Assembly: GCA_028023455.1 (NCBI GenBank)
Contig: JAQFVV010000112.1
Coordinates: 1,488,001-1,552,000 of the forward strand
Direction: 5' to 3'
Length of the DNA stretch: 64,000 nt
From: Epiperipatus broadwayi
Lineage: Eukaryota; Onychophora; Udeonychophora; Euonychophora; Peripatidae
The notes beneath the pieces are model-generated. The model was not told where the DNA came from and did not search any database. It saw only the letters and a program-made list of their open reading frames with translations. The position numbers and the translations under genes are program-made. This document shows, piece by piece, positions 12,506 through 24,063 of this stretch (the first letter of the stretch is position 1; every line of letters starts with the position of its first letter).

Positions 12506-15090
12506 ATGGCACCTTTTAAATTTCCTTGTGCTTTGTGTTTGTCTGATATTTTTGGTAGACAAAAATTTTTAAAATGCGTGGGTTTTTGTGGCCTTAGATA
12601 CCATATGGTATGTTATAATTTATTTAATAAAAATACTTCCATTGATTCTATTAATAATACCTCTGAATTTTTATGTGAATACTGTAGCTCTTATTATAAG
12701 AAGGCTTCTGTTATTTTGAATTCTTATGTCTCCCAAATTTCTATGATGAATTCATCTCTTTCTGTTTTATCTGATACTGATATAATCCCTGATTCTAGCT
12801 TGGTTTCATCTGTTTGTAGGGTCTTTTCTATTGTTATAATGGATTCTACTAACTGTATCAATTGTTCTGGTCCATGTCTGGGGAAGTTTCATACCTCTTG
12901 TCTTAGATTAAGTAAAGTTGATGCTGATATTTTTCATACTATTGGTTCTGGCTTCTATAAATGTATAGAGTGTAATAATATGTCTAAGATATTTTTGGCA
13001 GATAATATTGCTGATAATCCTGTTTTAGATGATGAGTTTGAGATAGTTAGGTCAACTAATTATATGGATAGTAAAATTGATGGAGATAATTGTGTTAGAA
13101 ATTCTATTGTAAATGAATTTGATAAAAATAAAGATTTTTTGTCCTTACAGTATCTTTCTAAGATAGATGTTGACTTATCTTTTAATAATGGGAATAATTA
13201 TGTTGCAAACTCGACTGTAAATGAATTTGACAAAAATAAAATCAATAATGGAAATAATAATGTTGGAAACTCTCCTGTAAATGAATGTGATGAATATAAA
13301 ACTATTTTATTCTTAGATGATCTTTCTAATGTTGAGGCTGATTTATCCCCTAATAATATTGACTTACTTCCTAATAATATCGACTTATTTCCTAAGATTG
13401 GAAATAATAGTGTTGGTAAGTTTGCTATAAATGAGTTTGGCAATAATAAAGCTGTTTCATCTTTAGACTATCTTTCTAATGTAGATGTTGATATGGATTT
13501 ATCCACTAATAATATTGACTTATTTCCTAAGATTGGAAATAATAATATTGGAAACTGTGCATTTAATGAATTTGACTCTGCTAATAATTTGGAGAATATA
13601 GATAGTTTAATTGACAGTGTTATTCATGATTCTAGCAATTTTTCTTTTGAAATGATTTTATCTCTTCCTATTTCTTTTATATATAATTTAATAATTGAAA
13701 TGTCTCATCGTTGTAAGAATTCTTCAGTGATCAAAGATAAACTTATTAATACTAATGATATTGGTACTAAATGCATGGTATCATCTTCTGAATATTCTGA
13801 TCAAATTTTTAGTTCTATTCCTGGAGATTATTCCTCTGCTATTGAAGGTGGTAGTAACATTGTATGTTCATCTTCATCCAATTGCCTTGAAGATCTTGGT
13901 AAAAATGTTAATACTAATGATATTGGCACTCAAGGCATTTTGTCATCTTTTGAATATTCTGATCAAATTTTTAGTTCTATTCCTGGAGATTATTCCTCTC
14001 CTATTGAAGGTGGTAACATTGTATGTTCATCTTCATCCAATTGCCTTGAAGATCTTGGTAAAAATGTTAATGCTAATGATATTGGCATTCAATGCAAAAT
14101 CCTGATCAAATATTTAGTTCTTCCATTGCTAGGGATAATTCTTCTGCTATTGAAGATGGTTGCATTGTATGTTCATCTTTAGCATATTGCCCTGAAGATC
14201 TTGGTGAAAATATCAAATTGGATGATTGTGTTCCTGAAGTTAATTTAGTTAGTGATGAAATTAATTATAATAATAATAATAATGTATTTAGGAATTTGCC
14301 TCATTCCAAATTTAAAAGTAGATGTTTTTATAACTCATCCTGGCTTGAGGTAAATTCCATTAATGATTGCTTTTCTGATTCTGTTTTTTTTTCTCATGGT
14401 AAATTTAAATCACAAAAAAAAATTTTTATGGGGAAAAGAGATAATGGAGGTTTTCCTGTTACTTTATCTTCTTTAAAGTCTGTGAAATCTAAAATACTAA
14501 ATTATCCGGCTGCAGTTCCTAAAGTCATTCCAGCTCATAATTTACAGAGTGCTTCTTTTATGGACAAAAGATATAATGGAGGTATTCCTGTTAATTTATC
14601 TTCTCTAAAGTCTATTAGTCATAAAATTCTTAATTATCCTGATACTGCTCCCAAATTTATTCCAGCTTATAGATCACATTCACTTAACTTTCATTCAAAT
14701 AGTAACTATCGGATAAATCATTCTGGATACTCCTCTTTATCTTCTAGTAAAAATGACTTTTCAAGAACTAAAAATATTAATATATCTGATAGATTTAATA
14801 AATCTAATTTTGCTAATGTTTATTCTAATACTAATATAACTTATAATAGATATTTTCTTTCTAATATGCCAGTAGATCTCAGTTCAAAAGATATTATAGT
14901 ATTTCTTGAAAATAATTTACAAACTAGTATTGTTTGTCATAAAGTTAATATGAATAATTCTAAGTCTTCTTGTTTTTATATGTCTGTTTCTGCACATAAA
15001 CATAATGATATAATATCCCCTAATTTGTGGCCTTGCGGTGCTTCTATTTCTTTTTTTTATGGATCTCTGGCCAGTTCTCTAAGGTTTTAA
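12506..15090 (+). pseudogene. LINE ORF1 with two PHD-like zinc fingers, one frameshift
   Basis: ATG at 12506. Residues 8-60 carry C-x2-C-x12-C-x3-C-x4-H-x2-C-x20-C-x2-C, the PHD (C4HC3) spacing. A second finger-like cluster lies at about residues 117-160 (C-x2-C ... H-x2-C ... C-x2-C). The middle is a low-complexity Asn/Ser/Asp region with internal repeats. The frame fails near 14095, inside the third copy of a tandem repeat where about 20 bp are missing, and continues in another frame from 14092 to 15090. That second part holds a 44-residue duplicated block (NGGFPVTLSSLK and NGGIPVNLSSLK). It ends in a segment containing LWPCGASISFFYGSL, a pattern I recall from ORF1 C-termini of animal non-LTR elements. 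ORF1 products of this type are nucleic-acid-binding partners of the reverse transcriptase. Confidence 0.8.
13751..14215 (+). repeat. Tandem repeat inside ORF1, three copies of ~54 codons
   Basis: Copies start at 13751, 13913 and 14072 (periods 162 and 159 bp, so the frame is kept between copies 1 and 2). Each encodes an NDIGT ... SDQIFSSIPGDYSS ... CSSSSNCLEDLGKNV-like unit. Copy 3 has lost about 20 bp near 14095, which causes the ORF1 frameshift. Earlier in ORF1 (about 13170-13570) shorter NNIDLFPKIGNN-type repeats occur. Confidence 0.85.
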
Positions 15091-15188
15091 GACAATTTAT
15101 TTTGTTTTACTATCTATTTTATTTTTATTTTTTCTTTATCTCTTTCTTTTTCTCTTTTTGTGTTGTTTACATTATCTTTGTGGGTAAC

Positions 15189-17936
15189 ATGGTAGGCCTT
15201 TCTTGTTTTTACATGAATGTCAGAGGTATGAGGACTAAATGTGTTCAAATTAAACAATTTTTTGAAACAGAACATTTTGATCTTATTTTACTTACAGAAA
15301 CTTGGTTAAATCAACAATTTCCTGATTGTTCTTTTCTTGATGATAGATTAAGTATTTTGCAAACTGGGACAGATCTATGGATAATATTTCTCGTGGTGGT
15401 GGTACTCTGATTGCTCTTCATAAAGATATTTTTTATAAAGAACTTTATTTTTCTTCTTCTTTTTGTGAATCTACATGGTGTGAAATTACTTTAAATCACA
15501 ATTTTAAATTTATTTTAGGTAATGTTTACCTCAAACCCACTTTGTCGTTGTTAGAGTTTGATTATTTTTTGACATCTCTTGAAGATTTTCTGATTGGCTA
15601 TGATAATATTATTATTACTGGTGATTTAAATATTCCGGATTTATATCAGGGTAGAATTGCTACACACTTTTCTGTTTTGTCTTCTAAGGCTTCTAGAATG
15701 TTAAAGTTCTGTAAATATTTAGGACTTAAGCAATATAACCCATTTGTTAATTCCTATCATCGTACTTTGGATTATATTTTATGTAATTCAACAGTAGTTA
15801 GTAATTTTCAAGTTGTTTCTGTTAATTTTCCTATTGATGCTCATCATCCACTTTTTGAGTTTTATATTAACGTTTGTCACTCAAAGATTAATTTTTCTAA
15901 TATTTCAAGAAAGGATTATGGGAAGGGTAATTATATTGATTTTTGTAGTAACTTTTCCAAGGTTAATTGGAATTTTTTGTATTCTTTTAATGATGTAAAT
16001 CATTGCTTGGATGGGTTTTTAAAGATTCTTAATAGTTTTATTGATTTGTATATTCCCAATAAGCAGCCTTTTTATAAGGGTTTTCCTCCTTGGTTTTCGT
16101 GCGATCTTATCAAAATTATTAAAAGGAAGTCTTATCATCATAGACTTTATTTTAAAACACAGAATATCTTTTTTTATAATAATTTTGTTAATTTCAGAAG
16201 ATTGGTGAAGCATGTTTATAAAAGAGATTTGCAGAATTATATTAGAAAAATTGAGGTTAATATTTCTTCTAACCCTAAAGAATTTTGGGATTTCATTAAT
16301 AAGTCTGGTTTGGGTAAGAAAAGGGTTCAAGCTACTCATGGTTTCACTTTAAGTGCAAATGACTTTTCAAAACATTTTGCTGATGTATATTCATCACATG
16401 ATACAATATCTTCAAATATTGCATTATTTTGTAATTCTTCAACTGTTCATTGTATGATTGACCATATTTCTAAGGATGATGTTGTTATGGCTATTAAGCA
16501 ACTTAAAATTCATTCTAGTTTGGGAAATGATAATATTCCTTCATTTATTTACAAAGGGCTAGCTGAATTTATTGCAGTACCTCTTGCATTTATTTTTAAT
16601 TTATCACTTAACTCTTTGTGTTTTTCCTAATGTGCTTAAGTGTGCCAAAATGGTCCCAATTTTTAAGAATGGATCACGTGATTGTATTAATAACTATAGA
16701 CCTATTTCTGTTTTACATATTATTGCTAGAATTTTTGAGAGGTGTGTTTATAATAAAATTATTTTAGATGTTAGTAAACTCATTTCTTTTTCACAGCATG
16801 GTTTTATACCTAATAGATCTGTAGAAACTAATTTGTTAACAATTTATGATCATATAGCTCATGCAATTGAAGACCAGCAGAGACTTGATGTTGTTTATTT
16901 TGATTTATCAAGAGCTTTTGATAAAGTAGACCACAGTATTCTTCTTCACAAATTATATCAAATGGGTTTTTCTACTAAGCTTGTTTATTGGTTTCAATCC
17001 TTTCTTCATGGTCGTACTGCATACATTAAATTTAATAATACTATTTCATCTAATTTTAAATGTAATTTGGGGGTTCCTCAGGGTAGTATTTTAGCACCTA
17101 TGCTTTTTAACATTTATATGAATGACCTTAAGGATTGCTTAAATTCTTCTTATCTTTTGTGCTATGCAGATGACTGTAAAATCTTTAGAAGAATCACATC
17201 TGTGTTTGATTGCACTCTTCAAAATGATATGGATAATTTTAGTGCTTGGTGTGATCTAAATAATATGACTTTTTAATTTCAGTAAATGTTCCTTAGTCTC
17301 GTATTCTAAAAAATCTGAAGTTTTGCATTTTTCTTATTTTATTAATTCTCACAAAATTATTTCTGTTGAATCCCAAAAAGATTTGGGAGTTATATTTTCT
17401 AGTAATGGATCCTTTCTTCCTCATTTGGAAATGATTATTGGTAAGGCTTTAAAAATTATAGGTACTATTCTAAGGTTTGGTTATCATTTCAATGGTGATA
17501 CAAAATTTAAATTATTTTTATCATTGGTTCTTCCCATCATTGAATATTGTTCAGTCATTTGGAATCCTAGCTCTAAACAGGGATGTAATTTATTACAATC
17601 AGTGTATAATAAGTTTTCTAAATATGTTTCTTTGGGAAATAAAACTGTTCATCTTTCTTCTAGAAGACAATATAGAGATATTAAATATCTTTATAAACTT
17701 GTTAATAAAATAGTTCTTTTATCTAATACAATTTCTACTGTTATAATTAATCTCATGTGCATGATACTCGGTCTGCTTCTGTTTGTTACATTAAAACTTG
17801 TCATTCCAATGTTCTTAGATTTTCTCCTTTGTTTAGGCTTCCATCTTTATATAATCAGATTTGTAGCAATATTAATTACTTCAATTTAGATTATAATCAA
17901 TTTTGTAATGCTATTAAATTTAAATGTCAGATTTGA
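15189..17936 (+). pseudogene. LINE ORF2: APE endonuclease plus reverse transcriptase, four frameshifts
   Basis: The likely start is the ATG at 15189. The frame changes near 15375, near 16612 (one extra T), near 17274 (one extra T) and near 17750; the intended stop is at 17934-17936. Endonuclease motifs in order: MNVRGMRTK, LTETWL, GDLN (about 15620-15632) and DAHHP (about 15837). Reverse transcriptase: NNYRPISVLHIIARIFERC, motif A FDLSRAFDKVDHSIL, motif B LGVPQGSILAPMLF, and catalytic CYADD at about 17160. The C-terminus (after 17750) reads VHDTRSASVCYIKT and ends in KFKCQI, like other CR1/Jockey ORF2 ends. A repaired length of about 915 residues is normal for the group. No RNase H is seen. 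Single-base indels in T runs suggest neutral decay. Confidence 0.9.
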
Positions 17937-18270
17937 TTGGTTTAACTTGATTTGTTTATATATATATATTAAATTGTTTTTTGTTTTTTTTATTTTGTTA
18001 TGTGCTTTATATTTATCCCTTTTATTTATTTGTTACTATTAATGTCTTAATAATAATTGTTTATATGCTGATATTTAATTTTACTTTAGATTTTTAAATG
18101 TGTTAATTATCTTTTATTGAAATATGGCACATAATTATATTAATAATTTGTCATTTAAACTCATTTATGTATTTATATATTTGTTATGGTGCAATACTGT
18201 AATTGGCTTTATGCTGTAGTTTTGTATGGTAAATAAATGAATTGAATTGAATTATTATTATTTGATTAAG
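17937..18270 (+). other. LINE 3' untranslated region and tail
   Basis: About 300 bp of AT-rich sequence ending in an aataaatgaattgaattgaa run and att repeats, a simple-repeat tail typical of CR1/L2-like elements and not poly(A). It is followed by tttgattaag, which also occurs at 10855-10864. Confidence 0.6.
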
Positions 18271-19031
18271 TTTATTCATCTGATCAATTGTACATCATGG
18301 TATCCCATTGATTGTTTAGGTTTAATTTTTATTTTAAAATTTATTTATGTTTGACTTTAAATATTAGGTTGTAATAATTAATTAATACAAGTTTATGTAC
18401 CCTAACATTATTTGATTTTATCATTTACTAAATAGCATTAATATCATGGGCCTGAATTTGGATAGGGTGTTAGGGTGTGTTATTGATGGGGTGTGATGTA
18501 GGCATCCATCACAATATATTAATAAAATTTCTTCAGTTAATGTTGAAAGCATATATATTTTATTCTATCCGAATTTGATGTACATCATTTTATTTAATAA
18601 AAATTTTTCTCGGCATAATGCTAAAAGTTTTACAAAATTTTAGAACATACTAAAAGTTGATACCGATTTAAAAATTTCAAATCAATTAAAGAGATCTTAA
18701 TTTCTTGTTAACAAGACCATTATTATGTTTCTATAAAAGAAAAAAATTATTGAAAACAAAAGAATATCACCCAGAGCATATTTAATACCAATTAAAGTCT
18801 AATTTCACTATTTACTTTATTTTAAAAATAAAAATACAATAGGTTTTTTCCCTTAGACTTATTGTTTCAGTCAATGCATATGCGAACACACATTCAGTAA
18901 AATATATATAAATGTGACTTCTCTATTTATTATTAATAATTTATTTTTTGAAATTTTATTTATACTATAGTCTTAATTTATATGTGCATATTATATATGT
19001 TAAACGATATCAGTGTTGTCTATATATATGC
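18271..19031. other. AT-rich sequence, nothing recognised
   Basis: Only short G-rich repeats near 18460-18500 (gggtgttagggtgtg) stand out. No gene. Confidence 0.45.
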
Positions 19032-19041
19032 ATGTTGGAAA

Positions 19042-19345
19042 ATTCAAACAGGCAAAACTGTATGTATTGCCACTCAGTACAAACCAGAGTAATCAATGGA
19101 TGCCAGAAGGCTTGTGCATAAAATATCCATCTAGTGCCTACTCATCCAATATCCCCAGACTAGTTTCTGGCTTGTGGCCTTCGTCAATGAGAAACCTTGG
19201 ATCTGAGAGCACTGCACCTAGATCTTAGGATCTAATGCAACCCTTCAGCAACCACCTTTTATCTCTAATTAATGCAATACATATAGAGAGTTTTGCCTGT
19301 TTGAATAACAGTTAAGATCAAGCATAAGAAATAATGATCATGTGA
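19042..19345 (+). mobile_element. Hairpin retroposon family HP (my name), copy 1
   Basis: The same ~270-bp sequence occurs four times in the 37.6-38.8 kb hairpin, and its end occurs at 39.97 and 44.2 kb. It starts with attcaaacaggcaaaact (19042-19059), whose exact reverse complement is at 19289-19306, and ends with the family tail (gcataag ... atgatcatgtg). It is flanked by the direct repeat atgttggaaa (19032-19041 and 19346-19355), though the first five bases of the right copy also fit the family's own end. No coding frame, no poly(A), no tRNA box B. I do not know this family. Confidence 0.75.
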
Positions 19346-19355
19346 TGTTGGAAAC

Positions 19356-22300
19356 TTCTGTACACTTGCAGTTCAATAAACAATACATATTCTATTATAA
19401 TCAATGTTTTCCAACAAAATGTGAGTTATTATATGCTATATATGTTTGTACATGAGGGGAGATGGGTGGAACAAAACATAGCATGGTTCATGGGTCCATT
19501 ACATTTTTAGCTATACTTGAAACTATTATTTGACATTCTCAACTCTTCAAACAAAATTATCAGAGAAAGACAAATAAATGATCTCTCCATCCTCCCCAAG
19601 ATGCATTACTGGTTGAACCAGCACTCTTAGTTTATGTGTGGGCTGAAAATAATATAATAATTTCTAGCCTAATAAATTAATCTTAATAATTGATAATATA
19701 TTTATTTGAAAATGGTACTTATCAATATGTGCACATATGTCATGAAGCATTTGTAAGTTGAATTGTATACTGGCAGTATGTGGTAGATATATAGTGAATA
19801 ATGAATGCATTGTAGAGGGATTTATGATCTGGGCCAACCCAAGAGTACTTGTTTAACCAGAAATGCAGTTTAGAGTCACTGGCCTTTCAATAACAAATTT
19901 TCAAATATAGCCAAATAGAAACAGAATAATTGAGAAAATTAGTATTAAATCTGTATTGTTGTTTTAAAACTGAATGAAACAATTTGAATGTTAAGTATCT
20001 TATAGTCAAACATTTTAAAAACCCAATAGCTTAGAATGCATCTGTGTTGAACACAATATTTACATTTAAAATCATAGTATTTTTAAAAGTTATTATTTAT
20101 ATAATGGGGCTGCAATATATGCTATATTTTGTTCCAAGCTTCTCTTGTTTATATTATGTATATCAGCTTACTTTTTATTGTTAAGTTTTGACTACAATAG
20201 AATACATATTGTTTATTGAGCTATAAGTGTACATTACTTTTCAACACATATTTATAATGCAAACACTTTTATATGTATAGAATGCATATATAAATTAAGA
20301 TTATAGTATACACACAAGTAATAATAATAATAATACAGTTATTAATAACAAATTGGAGGAGCACATTTTTATATATTGTTTATGTTCACTCATTCATATT
20401 CATGCAAAAAATTAAAATATTAAAAAAAGTTACTGTACTTATATTTGTTTTTTAAAAAATGAAATGATTATCAAAATTCCAATTTTCATCACAATTAAAT
20501 AAGCTCTGGACAATATTCTTTTCCTTCAATAATTTTTTTTCTCTTATAGAAACATAATACAAATCATGTTTTCATCTGATTATGTCTTCCTTAATCAATA
20601 AAATCATATAAACTTTCTGAATGTTCTTAAATTTCATAAAACTTTTAGTATTAGTTTAGAAATCATTTTATTACATGAAATACCATGAATCAGATTTGAA
20701 AAACATAATAAAGCATATAATAACATATGTGCTTTCAGTATAAGGTAAAGAAATGTTAATAAACATGATTGCATATGATTCTCCAAGATGGAAAATGGGT
20801 ACTTCCACATTGTAAAACTTATTTAATTTACAAATTTTAGTGTTTCTTTTTTTTAATGTAATCAATGTACAGTGGTCTCATATAGAAAATGGCTGTTGCC
20901 ATATTGTAAAATTTTATTAAATTTACAAATTTAAAAGTTTTTTTGTTTGTTTGTTTACATTTTTTTGAGATAGTGTATAATTGTATTGTATATTCAGGCA
21001 TGGAGTATTATTTAATTTTTTTTTTTTAATTCCTAACTGTTGATTTATTTTTTAAAAAGATACTAAAACTAGCTTCCTGGACATTGACATATTTATAATA
21101 GGAGTGCTGATCGCATACAATTTATCATATTTAGATAATAATTATAAAAAAGACTGAAAATATCGACCTAAATAATTTGTGTGGTTGGGTAGAGATCTCA
21201 GCATATATGAAGGAAAAACAGCTTTTAATTAGCTTAATTACCACCCCATCCATCAATTCACTCCCAAAAAAGAAGCAGTGAAAATGAAAAGTAGTCACCA
21301 AATTTGATACATGCTGGAAGATGAGAATTTAACAGTTTTTCATATTTATTTTATTCTCTAATTAAGAATGATTAAGTGGCCATTTAGTGGCAATATTAAC
21401 TGGTTAGTTGGCTTATGTGTGTGCCAATTATCTAAAAGAAATATCTTCAGCTTATTTGGAACTTGAAAAAATTGCTAAATTTTTATCTAGTCTGCACTCA
21501 AATCCCCAGGTCATAAGTATAATAGGTAAATGCACTAATGATTATCTCATGAGGCCTTTCTCAATATATATATATTGAAACAAGCATGACTGTTTCACGT
21601 GTATATTTATTCTAAAGAGCTAGTTACCCTCCCACCTTAAAAAACAGCAGATGTATAAAAAAGTCGATCTTATATTTTTTCTAGAAAAATATATCAAAAA
21701 GTTTAGTTTATGACGTTACAAGAAAATCATTATTTTCTATAATTGAGAAAAGAAAATAATAAAGATAAATCATTATTGATTTTATAGTTTTAAATTACAA
21801 TATAATTTAAATATATCACTCGTATTTATTTAAATCTGGCATTTATTAAAAAGATTACATTTTTAATTTTTGGAACGATGTTTTCGAATAAAGTGTGATA
21901 ACAGCTTGAGGCAGTCTTAATAAATTGAAAAACATGGCTTAATCTTCATGCTTTCTTATCTATCCTGCTAAAAAGTAGATTATCCAATCATTATGAAGAG
22001 AAAGACAATCAGACTTAAATGAGAGCTGTGGGATGACTAGGATATGTGGGCTGAGCTGCTTAATCAACCCAAGAATCAGATATATATAATCAAGTTGCAA
22101 GTTCAGAGCAGAGTTTTAAAAAGTTTTTCCAAAGAGATTTTTAGGAGATCAAATAGTTTTTTTTTTTTTTCAAAGAGATATTTTTCAAGTAGCTGTTAAA
22201 GAAGAATTTTGAAAAAAAGATTTCAATTTTAAAAAGATATTAAGAGCAGTTAAAGAACCTCTATTAATGATGGAAAAAGAAAACATTATTAAGGAAAACA

Positions 22301-22548
22301 TAACGATGGAAGGGTAAACGGTAACAGCTTTTCTCTTCATTCCAAAAGCCATGATTTTTCAAGATTTGCCTGGGTAGATAGACATCACGGAAAGCCAATA
22401 ATGCCATCCAGCTGAAATAAAATGACCTCTTTTTGATGGAACAGATTGGATATAAACAAGAAAAAAAGAACAAAGGTAACAATTTTATAAAATATGTAAT
22501 ATTTATATGTGTTTATAAAAGACAAACAAAACGTCTTTCTTAGAAAAG
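19356..22548. other. AT-rich sequence, no gene recognised
   Basis: Scattered homopolymers, an aat microsatellite at about 20322-20340 and small palindromes. Nothing with a coding or mobile-element signature. Confidence 0.5.
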
Positions 22549-22660
22549 AAACTAAAATTATGAATAAAAGTACCTATATGAAAATACGTTTATTATAAAT
22601 GAAACTAAAATTATAAATAAATATAGCTACATGAAAATACGTTTATTATTGATAAATTAT
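22549..22660 (+). repeat. Tandem pair of ~52-bp units
   Basis: gaaactaaaattatgaat at 22549 and gaaactaaaattataaat at 22601 each lead into a copy of atgaaaatacgtttattat. It directly precedes the larger repeat tract. Confidence 0.65.
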
Positions 22661-22839
22661 AAATGAAACTGCTGGTGAATTTATGTATAAAAATATATGT
22701 CTGCAGCAGACCAAGTCAATATTTATGCTAGAAGAATTATATGTAAATCATAAATGCTTAACTGCAGATTAATGAGATCTAAATAAAATAATAAAATTTA
22801 TATGTATGAATATACATCCATATTTCAAATTATAAATGC

Positions 22840-23520
22840 TATTAGTTGTCTTCACGTATTGCACTCTTCTCTGTGAATTAATTAAATAATTAAAAATATA
22901 AATTATTAAAGAACTTGCATTCTTTAACTCCTATTGTACTATTATTGAATGTATATCAAGATACACAATGGACTGTAAATAAAGTAACTTAAAGTTAACT
23001 GGAATTCTTGAATTAGACATAAAATGTAAATGTAAATGGTTAAAGAACTTGCATTCTTTAATTCATATTGCCCTATTATTGGATACATACCAAGATGCAC
23101 AATGGACTGTAAATAAACTATTTGTGAATTAAGTGAAACTCTGAATTAAATACAATGCTAGCAGTTATCTTCATTATTATATCCGTAAAGGATATCTACA
23201 TACAAGAATAATTAAACCACATTACATGTGACTACTATCTAAAATACTACAAATAAAATTTAAGAGGAACTCTGAATTAAATGCAGTGCTATTAGTTATC
23301 TTCATTATTGTATCTGTAAATGATATATTCATACATGAATAATGTAAACCACATTACATATGACTACTACCTAAAATAATACAAATCACAATTAAGTGGA
23401 ACTCTGAATTAAGTGCTATTAGTTGTCTTCATTATTCTCTCTGTTGTCTTAGTATCACACTCCTCTCTGTGAACTAATTAAATGATTAAAGATGTAAACT
23501 CTTGAAGAACTTTTGAGAGA
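22840..23520 (+). repeat. Degenerate tandem-repeat tract, period ~131-132 bp
   Basis: Two units begin with ttaaagaacttgcattcttt (about 22911 and 23042), and three begin with aactctgaatta (about 23132, 23264 and 23396). The outer ends (22845-22920 and 23410-23510) also match each other. Divergence between units suggests an old local expansion. No coding frame. Confidence 0.7.
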
Positions 23521-24063
23521 GGGACTTTATTATACTCTCAACAGATTACATTCTCTAAGCCATCTAAAATGTTATTGGAAGTAGGCCTAAGAGATACAGG
23601 GACTGTCAATGAAATATTTTGCTTGATGGACATTTATTTTAACCTGTTATTAAATAAAATTATTGTTACTTAAAATTAAATTTAGTTATCCAGTTGTTCA
23701 ATTCTATTTTGTTTTTATTGCATCACTCATCATTCAGTGCACTTGTTCATGAGAATCTCATGCCTCCTGAGCTATGTCTGGCATAACTAGACCTAAGTAA
23801 GTCAGGTTGTAGTGAGATGGAACTCTAGTGGCGCCGTTTGGAAAACCAAACATAGAAATGTCTAGATGCTTCCAGCCTCTATGGTGCTACATCCTCTGAT
23901 GAGCAGGAAATATTGATGTAGGGGGGGGTGATGACATCTGCATTGGAGAATGCCAATTGATAGTTCCTTCCTGTAACATGCTCATCAGGACAGTGTTACA
24001 ACCGAAGTAATAAAGGGGTTGTACGGTGGTCCGGTTACAATATATATATATATTGTAATGAGT
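23521..24063 (+). other. Flank upstream of the RTE, more G+C than its surroundings
   Basis: Contains a tggcgccg motif at about 23830, a poly-G run and a short imperfect inverted repeat around 23997-24040. I cannot assign it. It ends in ttgtaatgagt (24053-24063), the left target duplication of the RTE. Confidence 0.35.

Larger units (their letters stand above)
12506..18260 (+). mobile_element. Two-ORF non-LTR retrotransposon, CR1/Jockey type, decayed
   Basis: Order: ORF1 (PHD-like, 12506-15090), ORF2 (endonuclease plus reverse transcriptase, 15189-17936), a 3' untranslated region of ~300 bp, and a short tail of tgaat repeats followed by att repeats at about 18236-18260. The endonuclease is of the APE type and there is no RNase H domain, as in the CR1/L2/Jockey group. 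The element is broken by one frameshift in ORF1 and four in ORF2 but keeps its catalytic motifs. The 5' boundary is uncertain; I start it at ORF1. Confidence 0.85.

Noticed and set aside
23820-24063. Primer-binding-site-like TGGCGCCG, suggesting an LTR retrotransposon
   Set aside because: No LTR ending in CA directly before it, no gag or pol frame after it, and no paired LTR was found; the motif is too short to stand alone.
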